A stretch of DNA of 64,000 nucleotides from Fulvimarina manganoxydans. GTDB taxonomy: Bacteria > Pseudomonadota > Alphaproteobacteria > Rhizobiales > Rhizobiaceae. Numbering within the stretch: the first letter of the stretch is position 1; each line of letters starts with the position of its first letter. The stretch lies in NCBI RefSeq assembly GCF_900176465.1, contig NZ_FWXR01000016.1, forward strand, positions 48,005-112,004, given 5' to 3'. The notes below the pieces were generated by a model. That model did not search any database and was not told the DNA's origin. It saw only the letters and a program-made list of their open reading frames with translations. Below, piece by piece: positions 41,287 to 50,197 of this stretch. Both the position numbers and the translations under genes were made by a program.

Positions 41287-42252
41287 ATGACCAAGACCCT
41301 GGAGGCTCCGGCAGATGCCGGGGCCGCCCCCCAGGACAAGAGGCGGGACGCCGCCGCAGGACGGGTGCGGCGCACGAGCTGGACACCCCGATGGGTCGCC
41401 TATGCCCAGGCGGCGCCGATGGCGCTCGTCTTCCTGCTCTTCTTCGTCCTGCCGCTGGTGGCGACCTTCATCGTCTCCTTCTGGAATTACACCGAATATT
41501 CGATCGAGCCAGCCTTCGTCACGACGAACTACACGGATGTCTTTTACGGCTGCTTTTCGGGCGGTTCGGCGCTCTGCACCACCTTCGCGACTTATCTCTC
41601 GACCTTGAAATTCGTCGCGATCGTCTGGGCGGCGACCCTCGGCATCGGCTTCACGGTCGCCTATTTCCTCGCCTTCCACGTCCGCACCCTGCCCATGCAG
41701 ATCACCCTCTTCATGATCTGCACCATCCCCTTCTGGACCTCGAACGTGATCCGGATGATCTCCTGGATCCCGCTTCTCGGTCGCAACGGCCTCGTCAACG
41801 AAACGCTGGTTTCGGCGGGCCTGATCGACACGCCGATCGAATGGCTTCTTTATTCCGATTTCGCCGTCGCCCTCGCGCTCATCCATCTCTACACGCTGTT
41901 CATGGTCGTGCCGATCTTCAACTCGATGATGCGCATCGATCGATCGCTCATCGAGGCCGCCTATGACGGTGGCGCGTCCGGTTTCCAGACCCTCACCAAT
42001 GTCATCATTCCGCTGGTCAAACCTGGCATTCTCATCGGCTCGATCTTCGTCGTGACCATCGTCACCGGCGACTATCTGACGATCGGCATCATGGGCGGCC
42101 AGCAGATCGCCTCGGTCGGCAAGGTCATCCAGACCCAGATCAACTTCCTGCAGTTCCCCATCGCCGCCGCCAATGCGATCGTGCTTCTGGCCGTTGTCCT
42201 CCTGACGATCTGGGGCATGCTGCGCCTCGTCGACATTCGCAAGGAGCTTTGA
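41287..42252 (+). CDS. ABC transporter permease (PotB-like)
   Basis: 321 residues from ATG 41287, 4 bp after the binding-protein stop. After a basic N-terminus come six membrane helices, the first MALVFLLFFVLPLVATFIVSF. The EAA loop 'SLIEAAYDGGASGFQTLTNVIIPLVKPGI' contacts the ATPase. A long periplasmic segment between helices 1 and 2 has two Cys (YGCFSGGSALCTTF) that may form a disulfide. Inner membrane; works with the next gene. Confidence 0.9.
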   Translation: MTKTLEAPADAGAAPQDKRRDAAAGRVRRTSWTPRWVAYAQAAPMALVFLLFFVLPLVATFIVSFWNYTEYSIEPAFVTTNYTDVFYGCFSGGSALCTTFATYLSTLKFVAIVWAATLGIGFTVAYFLAFHVRTLPMQITLFMICTIPFWTSNVIRMISWIPLLGRNGLVNETLVSAGLIDTPIEWLLYSDFAVALALIHLYTLFMVVPIFNSMMRIDRSLIEAAYDGGASGFQTLTNVIIPLVKPGILIGSIFVVTIVTGDYLTIGIMGGQQIASVGKVIQTQINFLQFPIAAANAIVLLAVVLLTIWGMLRLVDIRKEL

Positions 42253-42256
42253 GACC

Positions 42257-43159
42257 ATGGCCGTGAAAACCGTCCCGCGCGAGGAAAAGCGTCCGCGCTC
42301 CTTCTATCTCCTGGCGACCTTCTTCGCTCTCTTCGCCGTCTTCCTCTACGGGCCGATGATCACCATCCTGACCCTGTCCTTCCAGGGACCATCGGGCGGC
42401 CTGACCTTCCCGATGAACGGCTTTTCCTTCTACTGGTTCGAGCGGCTCTGGGGCGGTGGCGGTGTGGTCGATATCGGCACGGCCTTCCGCCGCTCGCTCG
42501 CCCTTGGCGCGACCGTCATGGTTTTGACCGTCGTCATCTCGGTGCTTGCCGGCCTTGCCTTCCGCAAGAAGTTCAAGGGGTCGACGGCCCTGTTCTATGT
42601 GGCGATCGCGAGCCTCATCGTGCCCTCGATCGTCGTCTCGCTCGGCATCGCGTTGGAATTCCGCATCATCGACGAGATCGTTCGCCCGCCGCTCGCCGCC
42701 ATCGGTCTTATGGCCCCGCGCGGCAACTCGCTCGGTCTCTTCACCTCGGGCCTCGGGGCGCATCTCTCCTGGACCCTGCCCTTCGGCCTTCTGATCATGT
42801 TTGCGGTCTTCAACCGGCTGGACAAGAGCTATGAGGAAGCCGCCCGCGACCTCGGCGCCTCAAACTGGCAGAGCTTCCGCTATGTGGTCCTGCCGATGAT
42901 CGCGCCCTTCCTGATCGGCATCTCGCTCTTCGGCTTCACCCTGTCCTGGGACGAGATCGCGCGCTCCAGCCAGACCATGGGCTCCACCAACACCCTGCCG
43001 CTTGAACTCGCCGCCCTGACGACCACCGTCACGACGCCCGAAATCTACGCGCTCGGCACCTCCGTGACGGCGGTCTCCTTCACCGTCATCTTCGGCACCT
43101 TGGGCGCGTTCTTCTATCTCCAGCGCCGACGCGAACGGCTCGCAAAACGAGGCGGATAG
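42257..43159 (+). CDS. ABC transporter permease (PotC-like)
   Basis: 300 residues, 4 bp after its partner. Six membrane helices: SFYLLATFFALFAVFLYGPM, then ALGATVMVLTVVISVLAGLA and others; EAA loop 'SYEEAARDLGASNWQSFRYVVLPMIAPFLIG'. The periplasmic stretch 'QGPSGGLTFPMNGFSFYWFERLWGGGGVVDI' is typical of PotC, where it packs against the binding protein. Completes the importer with the upstream PotB-like permease. Confidence 0.9.
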   Translation: MAVKTVPREEKRPRSFYLLATFFALFAVFLYGPMITILTLSFQGPSGGLTFPMNGFSFYWFERLWGGGGVVDIGTAFRRSLALGATVMVLTVVISVLAGLAFRKKFKGSTALFYVAIASLIVPSIVVSLGIALEFRIIDEIVRPPLAAIGLMAPRGNSLGLFTSGLGAHLSWTLPFGLLIMFAVFNRLDKSYEEAARDLGASNWQSFRYVVLPMIAPFLIGISLFGFTLSWDEIARSSQTMGSTNTLPLELAALTTTVTTPEIYALGTSVTAVSFTVIFGTLGAFFYLQRRRERLAKRGG

Positions 43160-43336
43160 CGAGACCCGTCCCCGCCACCCTCGCGACGCTTTCCTCTCTG
43201 ATCGTAAAGCCCTGCCTCTTTCATTAAAGCGGCACAAAGCCCATATCATTGCGCGACGTTGGCCGACCGGATTCCAGCCGGCCCGAAGACCCATGTCCGT
43301 CCGCGATGCGAAGAGACTTCAGGAAAGAGGAGCGCA

Positions 43337-44323
43337 ATGCGCGATCCCTACGCCGTTCTCGGTGTTCCCAAATCGGCGAGCGAAAAGGAGATCAAATCCG
43401 CCTTCCGCAAGCTCGCCAAGGCCTATCATCCCGACGCGAACGCCAACGATCCGAAGGCCGCGGCGCGCTTCAACGAAGCCAATCAGGCCTATGAGATCCT
43501 CGGCGACAAGGAAAAGCGCGCCCAGTTCGATCGCGGTGAGATCGATGGGGATGGCAAGCCGAAATTCCAGGGCTTCGGAGGGTTCGGCGGCGGCTCCGGC
43601 CCCTTTGGCGGCGGTGGCCAGCAGGGCGCGGGTGCGAGCGGCTTCGACTTTCGATCGGCCGGGCGCTCGGCCCAGTTCGACGCCGATTCGATCTTCTCCG
43701 ACATCTTCAACCAGGCCTTCAAGACGGCCGGCAAGCGACCGGGCGCGACGCCTGGCGCGGGTGCCGGCGCGGCTGGCGGCTTCTCGGCCGCCCGAGAAGC
43801 CTCGCGCAAGGGCGCCGATATCGAGGCGACTCTCTCGGTCAATCTGGAAGACATCGTCTCGGACGAGAAGATCGAGGTTCAGTTTTCCAGCGGCAAGCGC
43901 CTTGCCATCAAGCTTCCCGAGGGCGTCGAGGACGGCCAGACCATTCGCCTGCGCGGCCAGGGTCAGCCGGCGCCAGGCCCTGCCGGTCAGGCGGGCGATG
44001 CTCTGGTCCGCATCCAGATCCTGCCCCATGACCGCTTCAAGGTGGATGGCCGCGATCTGCGGCTCGATCTCAACGTGCCCCTGCGTGTCGCGATCGCCGG
44101 CGGTAAGGTTCCCGTCGACACGCTCGAAGGCCGGGTCAATCTGACCATTCCCGCCTGGACCGATTCCGGTCGAACCTTCCGTCTGAAGGGCAAGGGCTTG
44201 ACCACCAAGATCGGCACGCGGAACGATCTTCTGGTCACCGTGCGAATCGCTCTGCCGGAGGACGGCGATCCTTTGCGCGACGTGCTGGAGCGGGAAGTCG
44301 CGAGCCGGACGGCGGCGGAATAG
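43337..44323 (+). CDS. DnaJ-family co-chaperone (CbpA-like, no zinc-finger domain)
   Basis: 328 residues from ATG 43337 (GAGGAG upstream). The J-domain has the invariant HPD in 'AYHPDANANDPKAAARFNEANQAYEILGDKEKRAQFD'. It is followed by a long Gly/Phe-rich linker ('GFGGFGGGSGPFGGGG') and two C-terminal beta-sandwich domains ('EATLSVNLEDIVSDEKIEVQ', 'GDALVRIQILPHDRFKVDGRDLRLDLNVPL'). The four CxxC Zn-finger repeats of classical DnaJ are missing, as in CbpA. It stimulates DnaK ATP hydrolysis and delivers clients in the cytoplasm. Confidence 0.93.
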   Translation: MRDPYAVLGVPKSASEKEIKSAFRKLAKAYHPDANANDPKAAARFNEANQAYEILGDKEKRAQFDRGEIDGDGKPKFQGFGGFGGGSGPFGGGGQQGAGASGFDFRSAGRSAQFDADSIFSDIFNQAFKTAGKRPGATPGAGAGAAGGFSAAREASRKGADIEATLSVNLEDIVSDEKIEVQFSSGKRLAIKLPEGVEDGQTIRLRGQGQPAPGPAGQAGDALVRIQILPHDRFKVDGRDLRLDLNVPLRVAIAGGKVPVDTLEGRVNLTIPAWTDSGRTFRLKGKGLTTKIGTRNDLLVTVRIALPEDGDPLRDVLEREVASRTAAE

Positions 44324-44382
44324 CCATCGAGCGAGCCGCTGACGCGAGGCGATCGAATCGATCTCTCTTAATGGACGTCTAT

Positions 44383-44413
44383 CCGGCTGGATTTGGCTCG
44401 CAAATCCAGCCGG
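44383..44413. terminator. Perfect 13-bp hairpin downstream of the dnaJ-family gene
   Basis: CCGGCTGGATTTG and CAAATCCAGCCGG are exact complements around GCTCG. The stem is followed by a modest TTGCGTCTC with no long U-run. It may terminate the DnaJ-family transcript or sit in the fabI leader. Confidence 0.55.
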
Positions 44414-44515
44414 TTGCGTCTCTCCCGCCACGCCTTGAGCGAAAGGCGCCCGGGCTTTCTTGAAGGCCCGACAAGCCTGTGCCATACCCGCCCGCTTAGA
44501 GCGTGGCGTTTTGGC

Positions 44516-44534
44516 ATCCCGCACCAAGCGGGAT
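44516..44534 (+). promoter_or_regulatory. Leader hairpin about 60 bp before fabI
   Basis: ATCCCGC and GCGGGAT flank ACCAA, followed by TTCTC. It lies in the fabI 5' region; a role in attenuation or mRNA stability is possible but unproven. Confidence 0.4.
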
Positions 44535-44592
44535 TTCTCAAAAGCCGAGGCTCCGCGCGAGAACGACGAGTGGCACCGAGGGAGTGGCGACA

Positions 44593-45414
44593 ATGGCAGG
44601 GACGAGCGGTCTGATGAAGGGGAAGCGCGGCCTCGTCATGGGCGTCGCCAACAACCGATCGATCGCTTGGGGTATCGCCAAGGCGCTGGCCGACGAAGGC
44701 GCCGAACTCGCCCTCACCTATCAGGGCGAAGCCTTGAAGAAGCGCGTCGCACCGCTCGCCGAAGAGCTGGGCGCCTATGTGGCCGGTCATTGCGATGTGG
44801 GTGACGAGGCCACCATCGACGCCGTCTTCGACGATCTCAAGGCCAAATGGGGCAAGATCGATTTCTTCGTCCATGCCGTCGCCTATTCCAACAAAGACGA
44901 GCTGACCGGCCGTTACGTGGATACGAGCCGCGACAACTTCCTGAAGACGATGGACATCTCGGTCTATTCCTTCACCTCGGTCGCGGCCCGCGCCGAGAAG
45001 CTGATGACCGATGGCGGCTCGATGCTGACGCTCACCTATTACGGCGCCGAGAAGGTCATGCCCCACTACAACGTGATGGGTGTCGCCAAGGCCGCGCTCG
45101 AAGCCTCCGTGCGCTATCTCGCCGTCGATCTCGGCAACAAGGCGATCCGCGTCAATGCGATCTCAGCCGGCCCGATCAAGACGCTCGCCGCCTCCGGCAT
45201 CGGCGACTTCCGCTACATCCTGAAGTGGAACGAGTATAACGCGCCGCTGAAGCGGACGATCACCATCGACGAAGTCGGTCAGTCGGCGCTCTATCTGATG
45301 TCCGACATGTCGAAGGGCGTCACCGGCGAAGTCCATCATGTCGATTGCGGCTACCACACGGTCGGCATGAAGGCCGTGGACGCGCCGGACATCTCGGTCG
45401 TCAAGGATCAATGA
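44593..45414 (+). CDS. fabI: Enoyl-[acyl-carrier-protein] reductase (NADH), FabI type
   Basis: 273 residues from ATG 44593 (GGGAG upstream). FabI-specific cofactor motif 'VMGVANNRSIAWGIAKALADEGAELALTYQGE', 'VHAVAYSNKDELTGRYVDTSRDNF' and the Y-x6-K active-site pair in 'YYGAEKVMPHYNVMGVAKAALE', then 'RVNAISAGPIKTLAASGIGDF'. Reduces the last double bond in fatty acid elongation, in the cytoplasm. It overlaps the following phosphatase gene by 4 bp (45411-45414). Some rhizobia have more than one FabI paralogue; which one this is cannot be told. Confidence 0.95.
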   Translation: MAGTSGLMKGKRGLVMGVANNRSIAWGIAKALADEGAELALTYQGEALKKRVAPLAEELGAYVAGHCDVGDEATIDAVFDDLKAKWGKIDFFVHAVAYSNKDELTGRYVDTSRDNFLKTMDISVYSFTSVAARAEKLMTDGGSMLTLTYYGAEKVMPHYNVMGVAKAALEASVRYLAVDLGNKAIRVNAISAGPIKTLAASGIGDFRYILKWNEYNAPLKRTITIDEVGQSALYLMSDMSKGVTGEVHHVDCGYHTVGMKAVDAPDISVVKDQ

Positions 45415-46049
45415 GGGACGGCACGAACTCCTTCGCCGAGCTGACCGCAGCAGCAAAGCGGCTTCGCGACGTCTATCTCTGCCGACATGGCGAGACGGAC
45501 TACAATGCCGAGGCACGCCTCCAGGGCCAGCGCGACATTCCCCTGAACGATCGAGGCCGTGAACAGGCCAAGCGCAACGGCGCGATGCTGCGAGAGCGTC
45601 TGGGCGACGATGTCGGCGCCTATCGTTTCGTCGCCTCCCCGCTCGGACGCGCCGTCGAGACGATGCAGATTCTGCGTCGAGAGATCGGTCTTGCACCCGA
45701 TGATTTCGCCATCGATGCGCGGCTGAAAGAGTTGTCGTTCGGCGATTGGGAAGGCTCGACGCTCAAGGAGATCAAGCTTCGCGATCCGGACGGCCACCGG
45801 GCTCGCAAGGCCGACAAATGGAATTTCCGCACACCGGGTGAGACCGGCGAATCCTATGCCGACCTCGTGTGCCGCATCCGGCCGGTCATCGACGACACCG
45901 AGCCGAAGACCATCCTCGTCGCCCATGGCGGTATCGCCCGGGCCGTCTTGAATGCCGTTTGCGGCCTGGCCGAAGACGAGGCCGCCACCATCGGCATCCC
46001 CCAGGATCGCGTGCTGGCCTTCGAGAACGGATGCCCGATCTGGATCTGA
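45411..46049 (+). CDS. Histidine phosphatase family protein (phosphoglycerate mutase-like)
   Basis: 212 residues from ATG 45411, overlapping fabI as ATGA. RHGET in 'VYLCRHGETDYNAEARLQGQ' is the phospho-acceptor motif; 'SPLGRAVETMQIL', 'LKELSFGDWEGSTLKEI' and 'ILVAHGGIARAVLNAV' (second His) complete the two-histidine site. Members hydrolyse sugar phosphates, phosphoserine, nucleotides or alpha-ribazole phosphate; substrate is not readable. Cytoplasmic. Coupling with fabI suggests joint expression only. Confidence 0.9.
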   Translation: MRDGTNSFAELTAAAKRLRDVYLCRHGETDYNAEARLQGQRDIPLNDRGREQAKRNGAMLRERLGDDVGAYRFVASPLGRAVETMQILRREIGLAPDDFAIDARLKELSFGDWEGSTLKEIKLRDPDGHRARKADKWNFRTPGETGESYADLVCRIRPVIDDTEPKTILVAHGGIARAVLNAVCGLAEDEAATIGIPQDRVLAFENGCPIWI

Positions 46050-46174
46050 TCGCGCCCAGAGTTTTCACACGCGAACCAATTTCATGACGCCGTTTTACCT
46101 TTCGCTAACCGCGTTGGCTTAAGCCTGTTTCCGTTCCGCTCGAGTTGCCGCGGAGGGAAATAGAAGGCCAGCGC

Positions 46175-47401
46175 ATGGTCAGGCGTATTCGCGTTGGGTG
46201 GATGGTCGGGTTCGTCGTCACGAGTGGAGTGGCGGCGAACCTCGTCGCGCCCGTTTCAGCCCAAACCACCGGATCGACCTCCGGCGGCACCCTCGTCTGG
46301 GGCGGTCGCATGCCACAACCGGGCGAGACCTATCGCCCGAGCGCATCGGCCGTCGACATGTTCGGCATTAGCGCGCCCGCTACCGGTGATCCACGCAATC
46401 CGCCGGCCGAGTCCGCTTATGCGCCGCCTCCCGCGCGCATGATCGCGCCGCAGCCGGACCCCATTCGCCAGCTTCAGTCCGATCTCGTGCCGACGCCGGC
46501 TCCGGCCCGCGGCCCAATCGCGACTGCGGCGCCGCAACCAGCAACGGAAGCCGAGATCTTCGCCGATCCCGGCGAGGCCGACGTGCTACCGCCCGAGCCC
46601 CCGACGGCCGCCGATGCCGATACGCTGTTCGGCGGCACATACATCCCAGATGAACCTGTCCTCGATCCTTGGTCCCGTCTCAAGGCAGTGACGCCGGGCG
46701 CCCTGACCGAAGCCGATCTCCCCAAACCGCAGCCGTCGCCCCGCCGCCAGGCGCCGCGCTCCGAGATCGCCTCGCTCGGCCCCGTGCCCGCACCGGCTCT
46801 CGAAGAGCCGATCCGCCGAAAGGCGACACCGGAGCGCACGCCGAGTGGCTGGCGCAACATGTCGGAGCGTGAAGCACTGTGCCGGGCCGGCCTGAGGCAG
46901 CTCGGTGTGGAATTCGTCGATCTGCCGCCGATCCAGACCAGCAAGTCCTGTGGCATCGCCTTGCCGATCAAGGTGACCCAGATCGCGCAAGGCGTTGCGA
47001 TCCGGCCCGCCGCGACGCTCAATTGCGACGCCGCCTTCCGCATCTCCCGCTGGGTCGACATGGAGGTGAAGCCGGCCGCCCGCAGTCATCTCGGCTCCCA
47101 GGTCACCCATCTCATCAACTCGTCATCCTATCGCTGTTCACGCGTCGCGGGCACCGGTGGCCTGTCTCAGCATGCGACCGGCAACGCTCTCGATGTCGCC
47201 GGCTTCAAGCTCGCCAATGGCGATCTGGTGGACGTGGAAAAGAAAGGCATCTTCTCGCCGCGCGAGAACGCCTTCCAGCAACAGGTCCGCAAATCGGCCT
47301 GTCGCTGGTTCGGCACGGTGCTCGGCCCCGGCTACAATTGGGACCATCGGCACCATTTCCATCTCGATGCCCGCGAGCGCAAGAAAACCTTCTGCCGATA
47401 G
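46175..47401 (+). CDS. Extensin-like family periplasmic protein
   Basis: 408 residues from ATG 46175. A signal peptide (RIRVGWMVGFVVTSGVAANL) leads to about 200 residues of Pro/Ala-rich, low-complexity sequence, then the extensin-like C-terminal domain: 'CRAGLRQLGVEFVDLPPIQTSKSCGIALPIKVT', 'TLNCDAAFRISRWVDMEVKP', 'YRCSRVAGTGGLSQHATGNALDVAGF' and 'WDHRHHFHLDARE'. The His and Asp in the last motifs resemble the metal site of M15 D,D-carboxypeptidases, so cell-wall peptidase activity is possible though unproven. Even spacing of Cys suggests disulfides. Confidence 0.87.
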   Translation: MVRRIRVGWMVGFVVTSGVAANLVAPVSAQTTGSTSGGTLVWGGRMPQPGETYRPSASAVDMFGISAPATGDPRNPPAESAYAPPPARMIAPQPDPIRQLQSDLVPTPAPARGPIATAAPQPATEAEIFADPGEADVLPPEPPTAADADTLFGGTYIPDEPVLDPWSRLKAVTPGALTEADLPKPQPSPRRQAPRSEIASLGPVPAPALEEPIRRKATPERTPSGWRNMSEREALCRAGLRQLGVEFVDLPPIQTSKSCGIALPIKVTQIAQGVAIRPAATLNCDAAFRISRWVDMEVKPAARSHLGSQVTHLINSSSYRCSRVAGTGGLSQHATGNALDVAGFKLANGDLVDVEKKGIFSPRENAFQQQVRKSACRWFGTVLGPGYNWDHRHHFHLDARERKKTFCR

Positions 47402-47607
47402 CCTCCCTCTCTCCCGTAATAGCTGAAAAGGGAGCTAGCCACACATCCACGGCCAAGTTTCGAGGCGTGCAGATTGTGATGTTGGAGCAGCTCGAGGCAA
47501 TCGGCATAGTCGTCCAATCCAACCAATTGGTCCGAAATTATGCCAGCGTTAAGACCTTTTGCGCTTCTATGTTTCCACGACTCATCCCAAGAACCAGGCA
47601 GGGACTC

Positions 47608-50127
47608 ATGAGCGCCTCGCATCCGAAGCTGAAATGGCCATTTCGCCTGAACTCCATTGGAGCGAAAGCCGGCGCCGCCATGGCGGCACTGACCATCCTT
47701 CTCCTCACAATTGCGGGCGTCGGCCTAAGAGGCATCACGACCCTGAGCGGCGCGATGTTCCAGACCGAAAGCGCCTCGGAGGTCCTGATCGCGGTCAACG
47801 AAGCCGGTGGCTCGATCTCGGAATATCTCCTGCAGAAGGATCCTGAACGGATCGAGGCGGCAAGCATGACGCTCGAAAATGCCTATGGCATGGTCGAGGG
47901 ACTTGAGCTCCAGCCGGACGCTCGCCAGGCGTTGGAAGGCCGCCTCACGGCCATGTCGGAGGCGGTGAAAGCCCTCGCAAGCGCCAATGACACGCTGGAG
48001 AACGCCAAGGCTGCATTCACAGCCAAGGCCGACGCGCTTCTCGACCAGGCGGTGGCAGCGGAACAGAAAGGCGCTGCGATCACCAAGACCGCCGAGCGCG
48101 AGGCGACCGACGCCATCCTCAGCCTCGACACACTGCGCCAGCTCACACTGAATGCCGGGCGCCTCGCCACGCTCGTTCAAGAAATTCAGCTTGCCTCGCT
48201 GGAAGCGCAGGCGTCCGGCGGAGTCGATGCGACAGCACGAATCAATACTCTGATGAACCAAGCGCGCGAGCCGCTGAAGGGTATCGTCGATCTCGGTGGG
48301 GCGCCCGATCTCCAATCGGTGATTTCAACGGTGGCCCAGTCTTTTCAGGCTCTCGAAAGCCAATTTGAGAGGTCTTCCCAAGCAACGCCTAGGAGCGTTG
48401 CGATTGCCGAGCGTACCGCCGACGCCAGTATGGAGCTGATCACTCGGCTTGGAACCATGGCCGAAGCCGAACTCGCCTTGAAGAAGGACAAGGATAACGA
48501 GCGCTCCAGAGCGCGTGTGTTTTCGGGGCTCGCCCGCAACTTTGCCGATCTGATCCGCGACGCCGTCCTTGGCGCCGAGCGCTATGCCATCACGCAAACG
48601 GACGAGACCGCCGAGGCGGTCACGGCTGGGCTCGACAAAGCAGCGAACTTTGCCAAAATCCTCGCCAAGAACGGCGCGGACGGGCTGGGCTCAGGGGTCG
48701 ACTCCCTCAAGGACAGCTTTTCGTCTCTCGTTGCCGCAACGGGTCATTTCGACGAGCGCACTACGGCCGTCATTCAGGCCTCGCAGGCGGTTTCGCGCAG
48801 CGTCGTCGAGGTGGCGAGCGCCACGACCGATCAGGCCCAGGCCCAAAGCCGCCAGAGCGGATGGCTCATGTGGGGCGCCGGGTTCGTCTGTCTCCTTCTG
48901 ACCGTGACCATCGCCGTCATCTTAATTCGCACGATCGCCCGCCCCATTATCGAGATTACCCAGGCGATGCTGCGCCTTGCCAATGGGGATACGAGCGTCG
49001 AGACCGCCTTTGTCCGGCGCCGCGACGAGATCGGCGGCATGGCGCGATCGCTCACTGTCTTCCAGGAGACGGGCCGAGCCAAGCTCGCGGCCGAAGCCGA
49101 AGCGGAGCGCCAGCGCCGGGAAGCCGAGGAAACACGCGCTCGCCACGAGAGCGAGCAGATGGCCGAAGCACGCGCGCTCGCAAATGCCTTCGCCGCGATC
49201 TCCGCCGGCCTCGATGCCCTGGCGAGTGGCGATCTTTCGGCACGCGTCGGCGAGGTCGACGAGAAATATCAGCCGATCCGGGATCGCTTCAACGAGTCGA
49301 TCGCCAGTCTCGAAACGACGATCGGTGCGGCTGTCCAGTCGGCCGGCGCGATCCGAACCGGCCTTGCCGAAATCTCCTCCGCCTCGCTTGATCTCGCCAA
49401 ACGCACCGAGCGTCAAGCCGCCAATCTCGCCGAAACTGTCGCGACGCTGTCGGAGGTCACCGAAGCCTCGGGCCGGACCGCCGAGGGCGCGCGCCGGGCC
49501 CGGCAATCGGCCGATGGCGCGCTCGACACGGCGCGACAGGGCGGCGAGGTCGTCGCCGAGGCGATCACCGCGATGAACGCGATCGAGACCTCATCGAGCG
49601 CGATCGAACAGATCGTTGGCCTGATTAACGATATCGCTTTCCAGACCAATCTCCTGGCGCTGAATGCCGGCGTCGAGGCGGCTCGGGCCGGCGCAGCCGG
49701 TCAGGGCTTCGCGGTCGTCGCCCATGAGGTGCGCGAGCTTTCCCAGCGCTCGGCGACTGCTGCCAAGGAGATCAGCGATCTCATCGCGAAATCTCGCCAG
49801 CAGGTCGGCGTCGGCGTCGAACGCGTCAGCGCTTCGGGCAAGGCCCTGGACCAGATCGTCTCGGAGGTCGGCCAAATGGTCGAGGTAATCGGCCTTATCG
49901 CGGACGATGCCCGGGAACAGGCAGCCTCCCTGCGCGATATTTCCAGCGCGGCCGATCAGATGGATCAAGCGACCCAGGAAAGCGCGGCGATGGTCGAGGA
50001 GACGACGACCGCCTGCCGTTCGCTGGAAATCGAGACAGAAGAACTCGACGCTTCCATGCAACGCTTCCGCACGAGCGGCTATGCGGGGCAAACGGGTCAC
50101 AACGAAGCCTATGGCCGGGCTGCCTGA
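47608..50127 (+). CDS. Methyl-accepting chemotaxis protein
   Basis: 839 residues from ATG 47608; the open frame continues far upstream through the extensin gene but is artefactual. Membrane helix 1 (AGAAMAALTILLLTIAGVGL), a periplasmic all-helical sensor of about 370 residues (HBM-like), helix 2 near residue 418 (GWLMWGAGFVCLLLTVTIAV), a HAMP domain, a second HAMP-like unit near 'ALASGDLSARVGEVDEKYQP', and the signalling hairpin 'LINDIAFQTNLLALNAGVEAARAG'. No CheR/CheB-tethering pentapeptide at the C-terminus. Relays ligand signals to CheA/CheW. Ligand unknown. Confidence 0.93.
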   Translation: MSASHPKLKWPFRLNSIGAKAGAAMAALTILLLTIAGVGLRGITTLSGAMFQTESASEVLIAVNEAGGSISEYLLQKDPERIEAASMTLENAYGMVEGLELQPDARQALEGRLTAMSEAVKALASANDTLENAKAAFTAKADALLDQAVAAEQKGAAITKTAEREATDAILSLDTLRQLTLNAGRLATLVQEIQLASLEAQASGGVDATARINTLMNQAREPLKGIVDLGGAPDLQSVISTVAQSFQALESQFERSSQATPRSVAIAERTADASMELITRLGTMAEAELALKKDKDNERSRARVFSGLARNFADLIRDAVLGAERYAITQTDETAEAVTAGLDKAANFAKILAKNGADGLGSGVDSLKDSFSSLVAATGHFDERTTAVIQASQAVSRSVVEVASATTDQAQAQSRQSGWLMWGAGFVCLLLTVTIAVILIRTIARPIIEITQAMLRLANGDTSVETAFVRRRDEIGGMARSLTVFQETGRAKLAAEAEAERQRREAEETRARHESEQMAEARALANAFAAISAGLDALASGDLSARVGEVDEKYQPIRDRFNESIASLETTIGAAVQSAGAIRTGLAEISSASLDLAKRTERQAANLAETVATLSEVTEASGRTAEGARRARQSADGALDTARQGGEVVAEAITAMNAIETSSSAIEQIVGLINDIAFQTNLLALNAGVEAARAGAAGQGFAVVAHEVRELSQRSATAAKEISDLIAKSRQQVGVGVERVSASGKALDQIVSEVGQMVEVIGLIADDAREQAASLRDISSAADQMDQATQESAAMVEETTTACRSLEIETEELDASMQRFRTSGYAGQTGHNEAYGRAA

Positions 50128-50197
50128 GGCCAGTCAGGCAACGCGCGCAATGGAGGTCGTCACGCAGTTCCGCGCACGACAGTTGCCTTCAGCCGCG

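Noticed and set aside
46879..47607. Upstream extension of the chemoreceptor reading frame into the extensin gene
   Set aside because: The frame is open only because high GC suppresses stops; the sequence does not resemble a receptor and the ATG at 47608 starts the first membrane helix sensibly.
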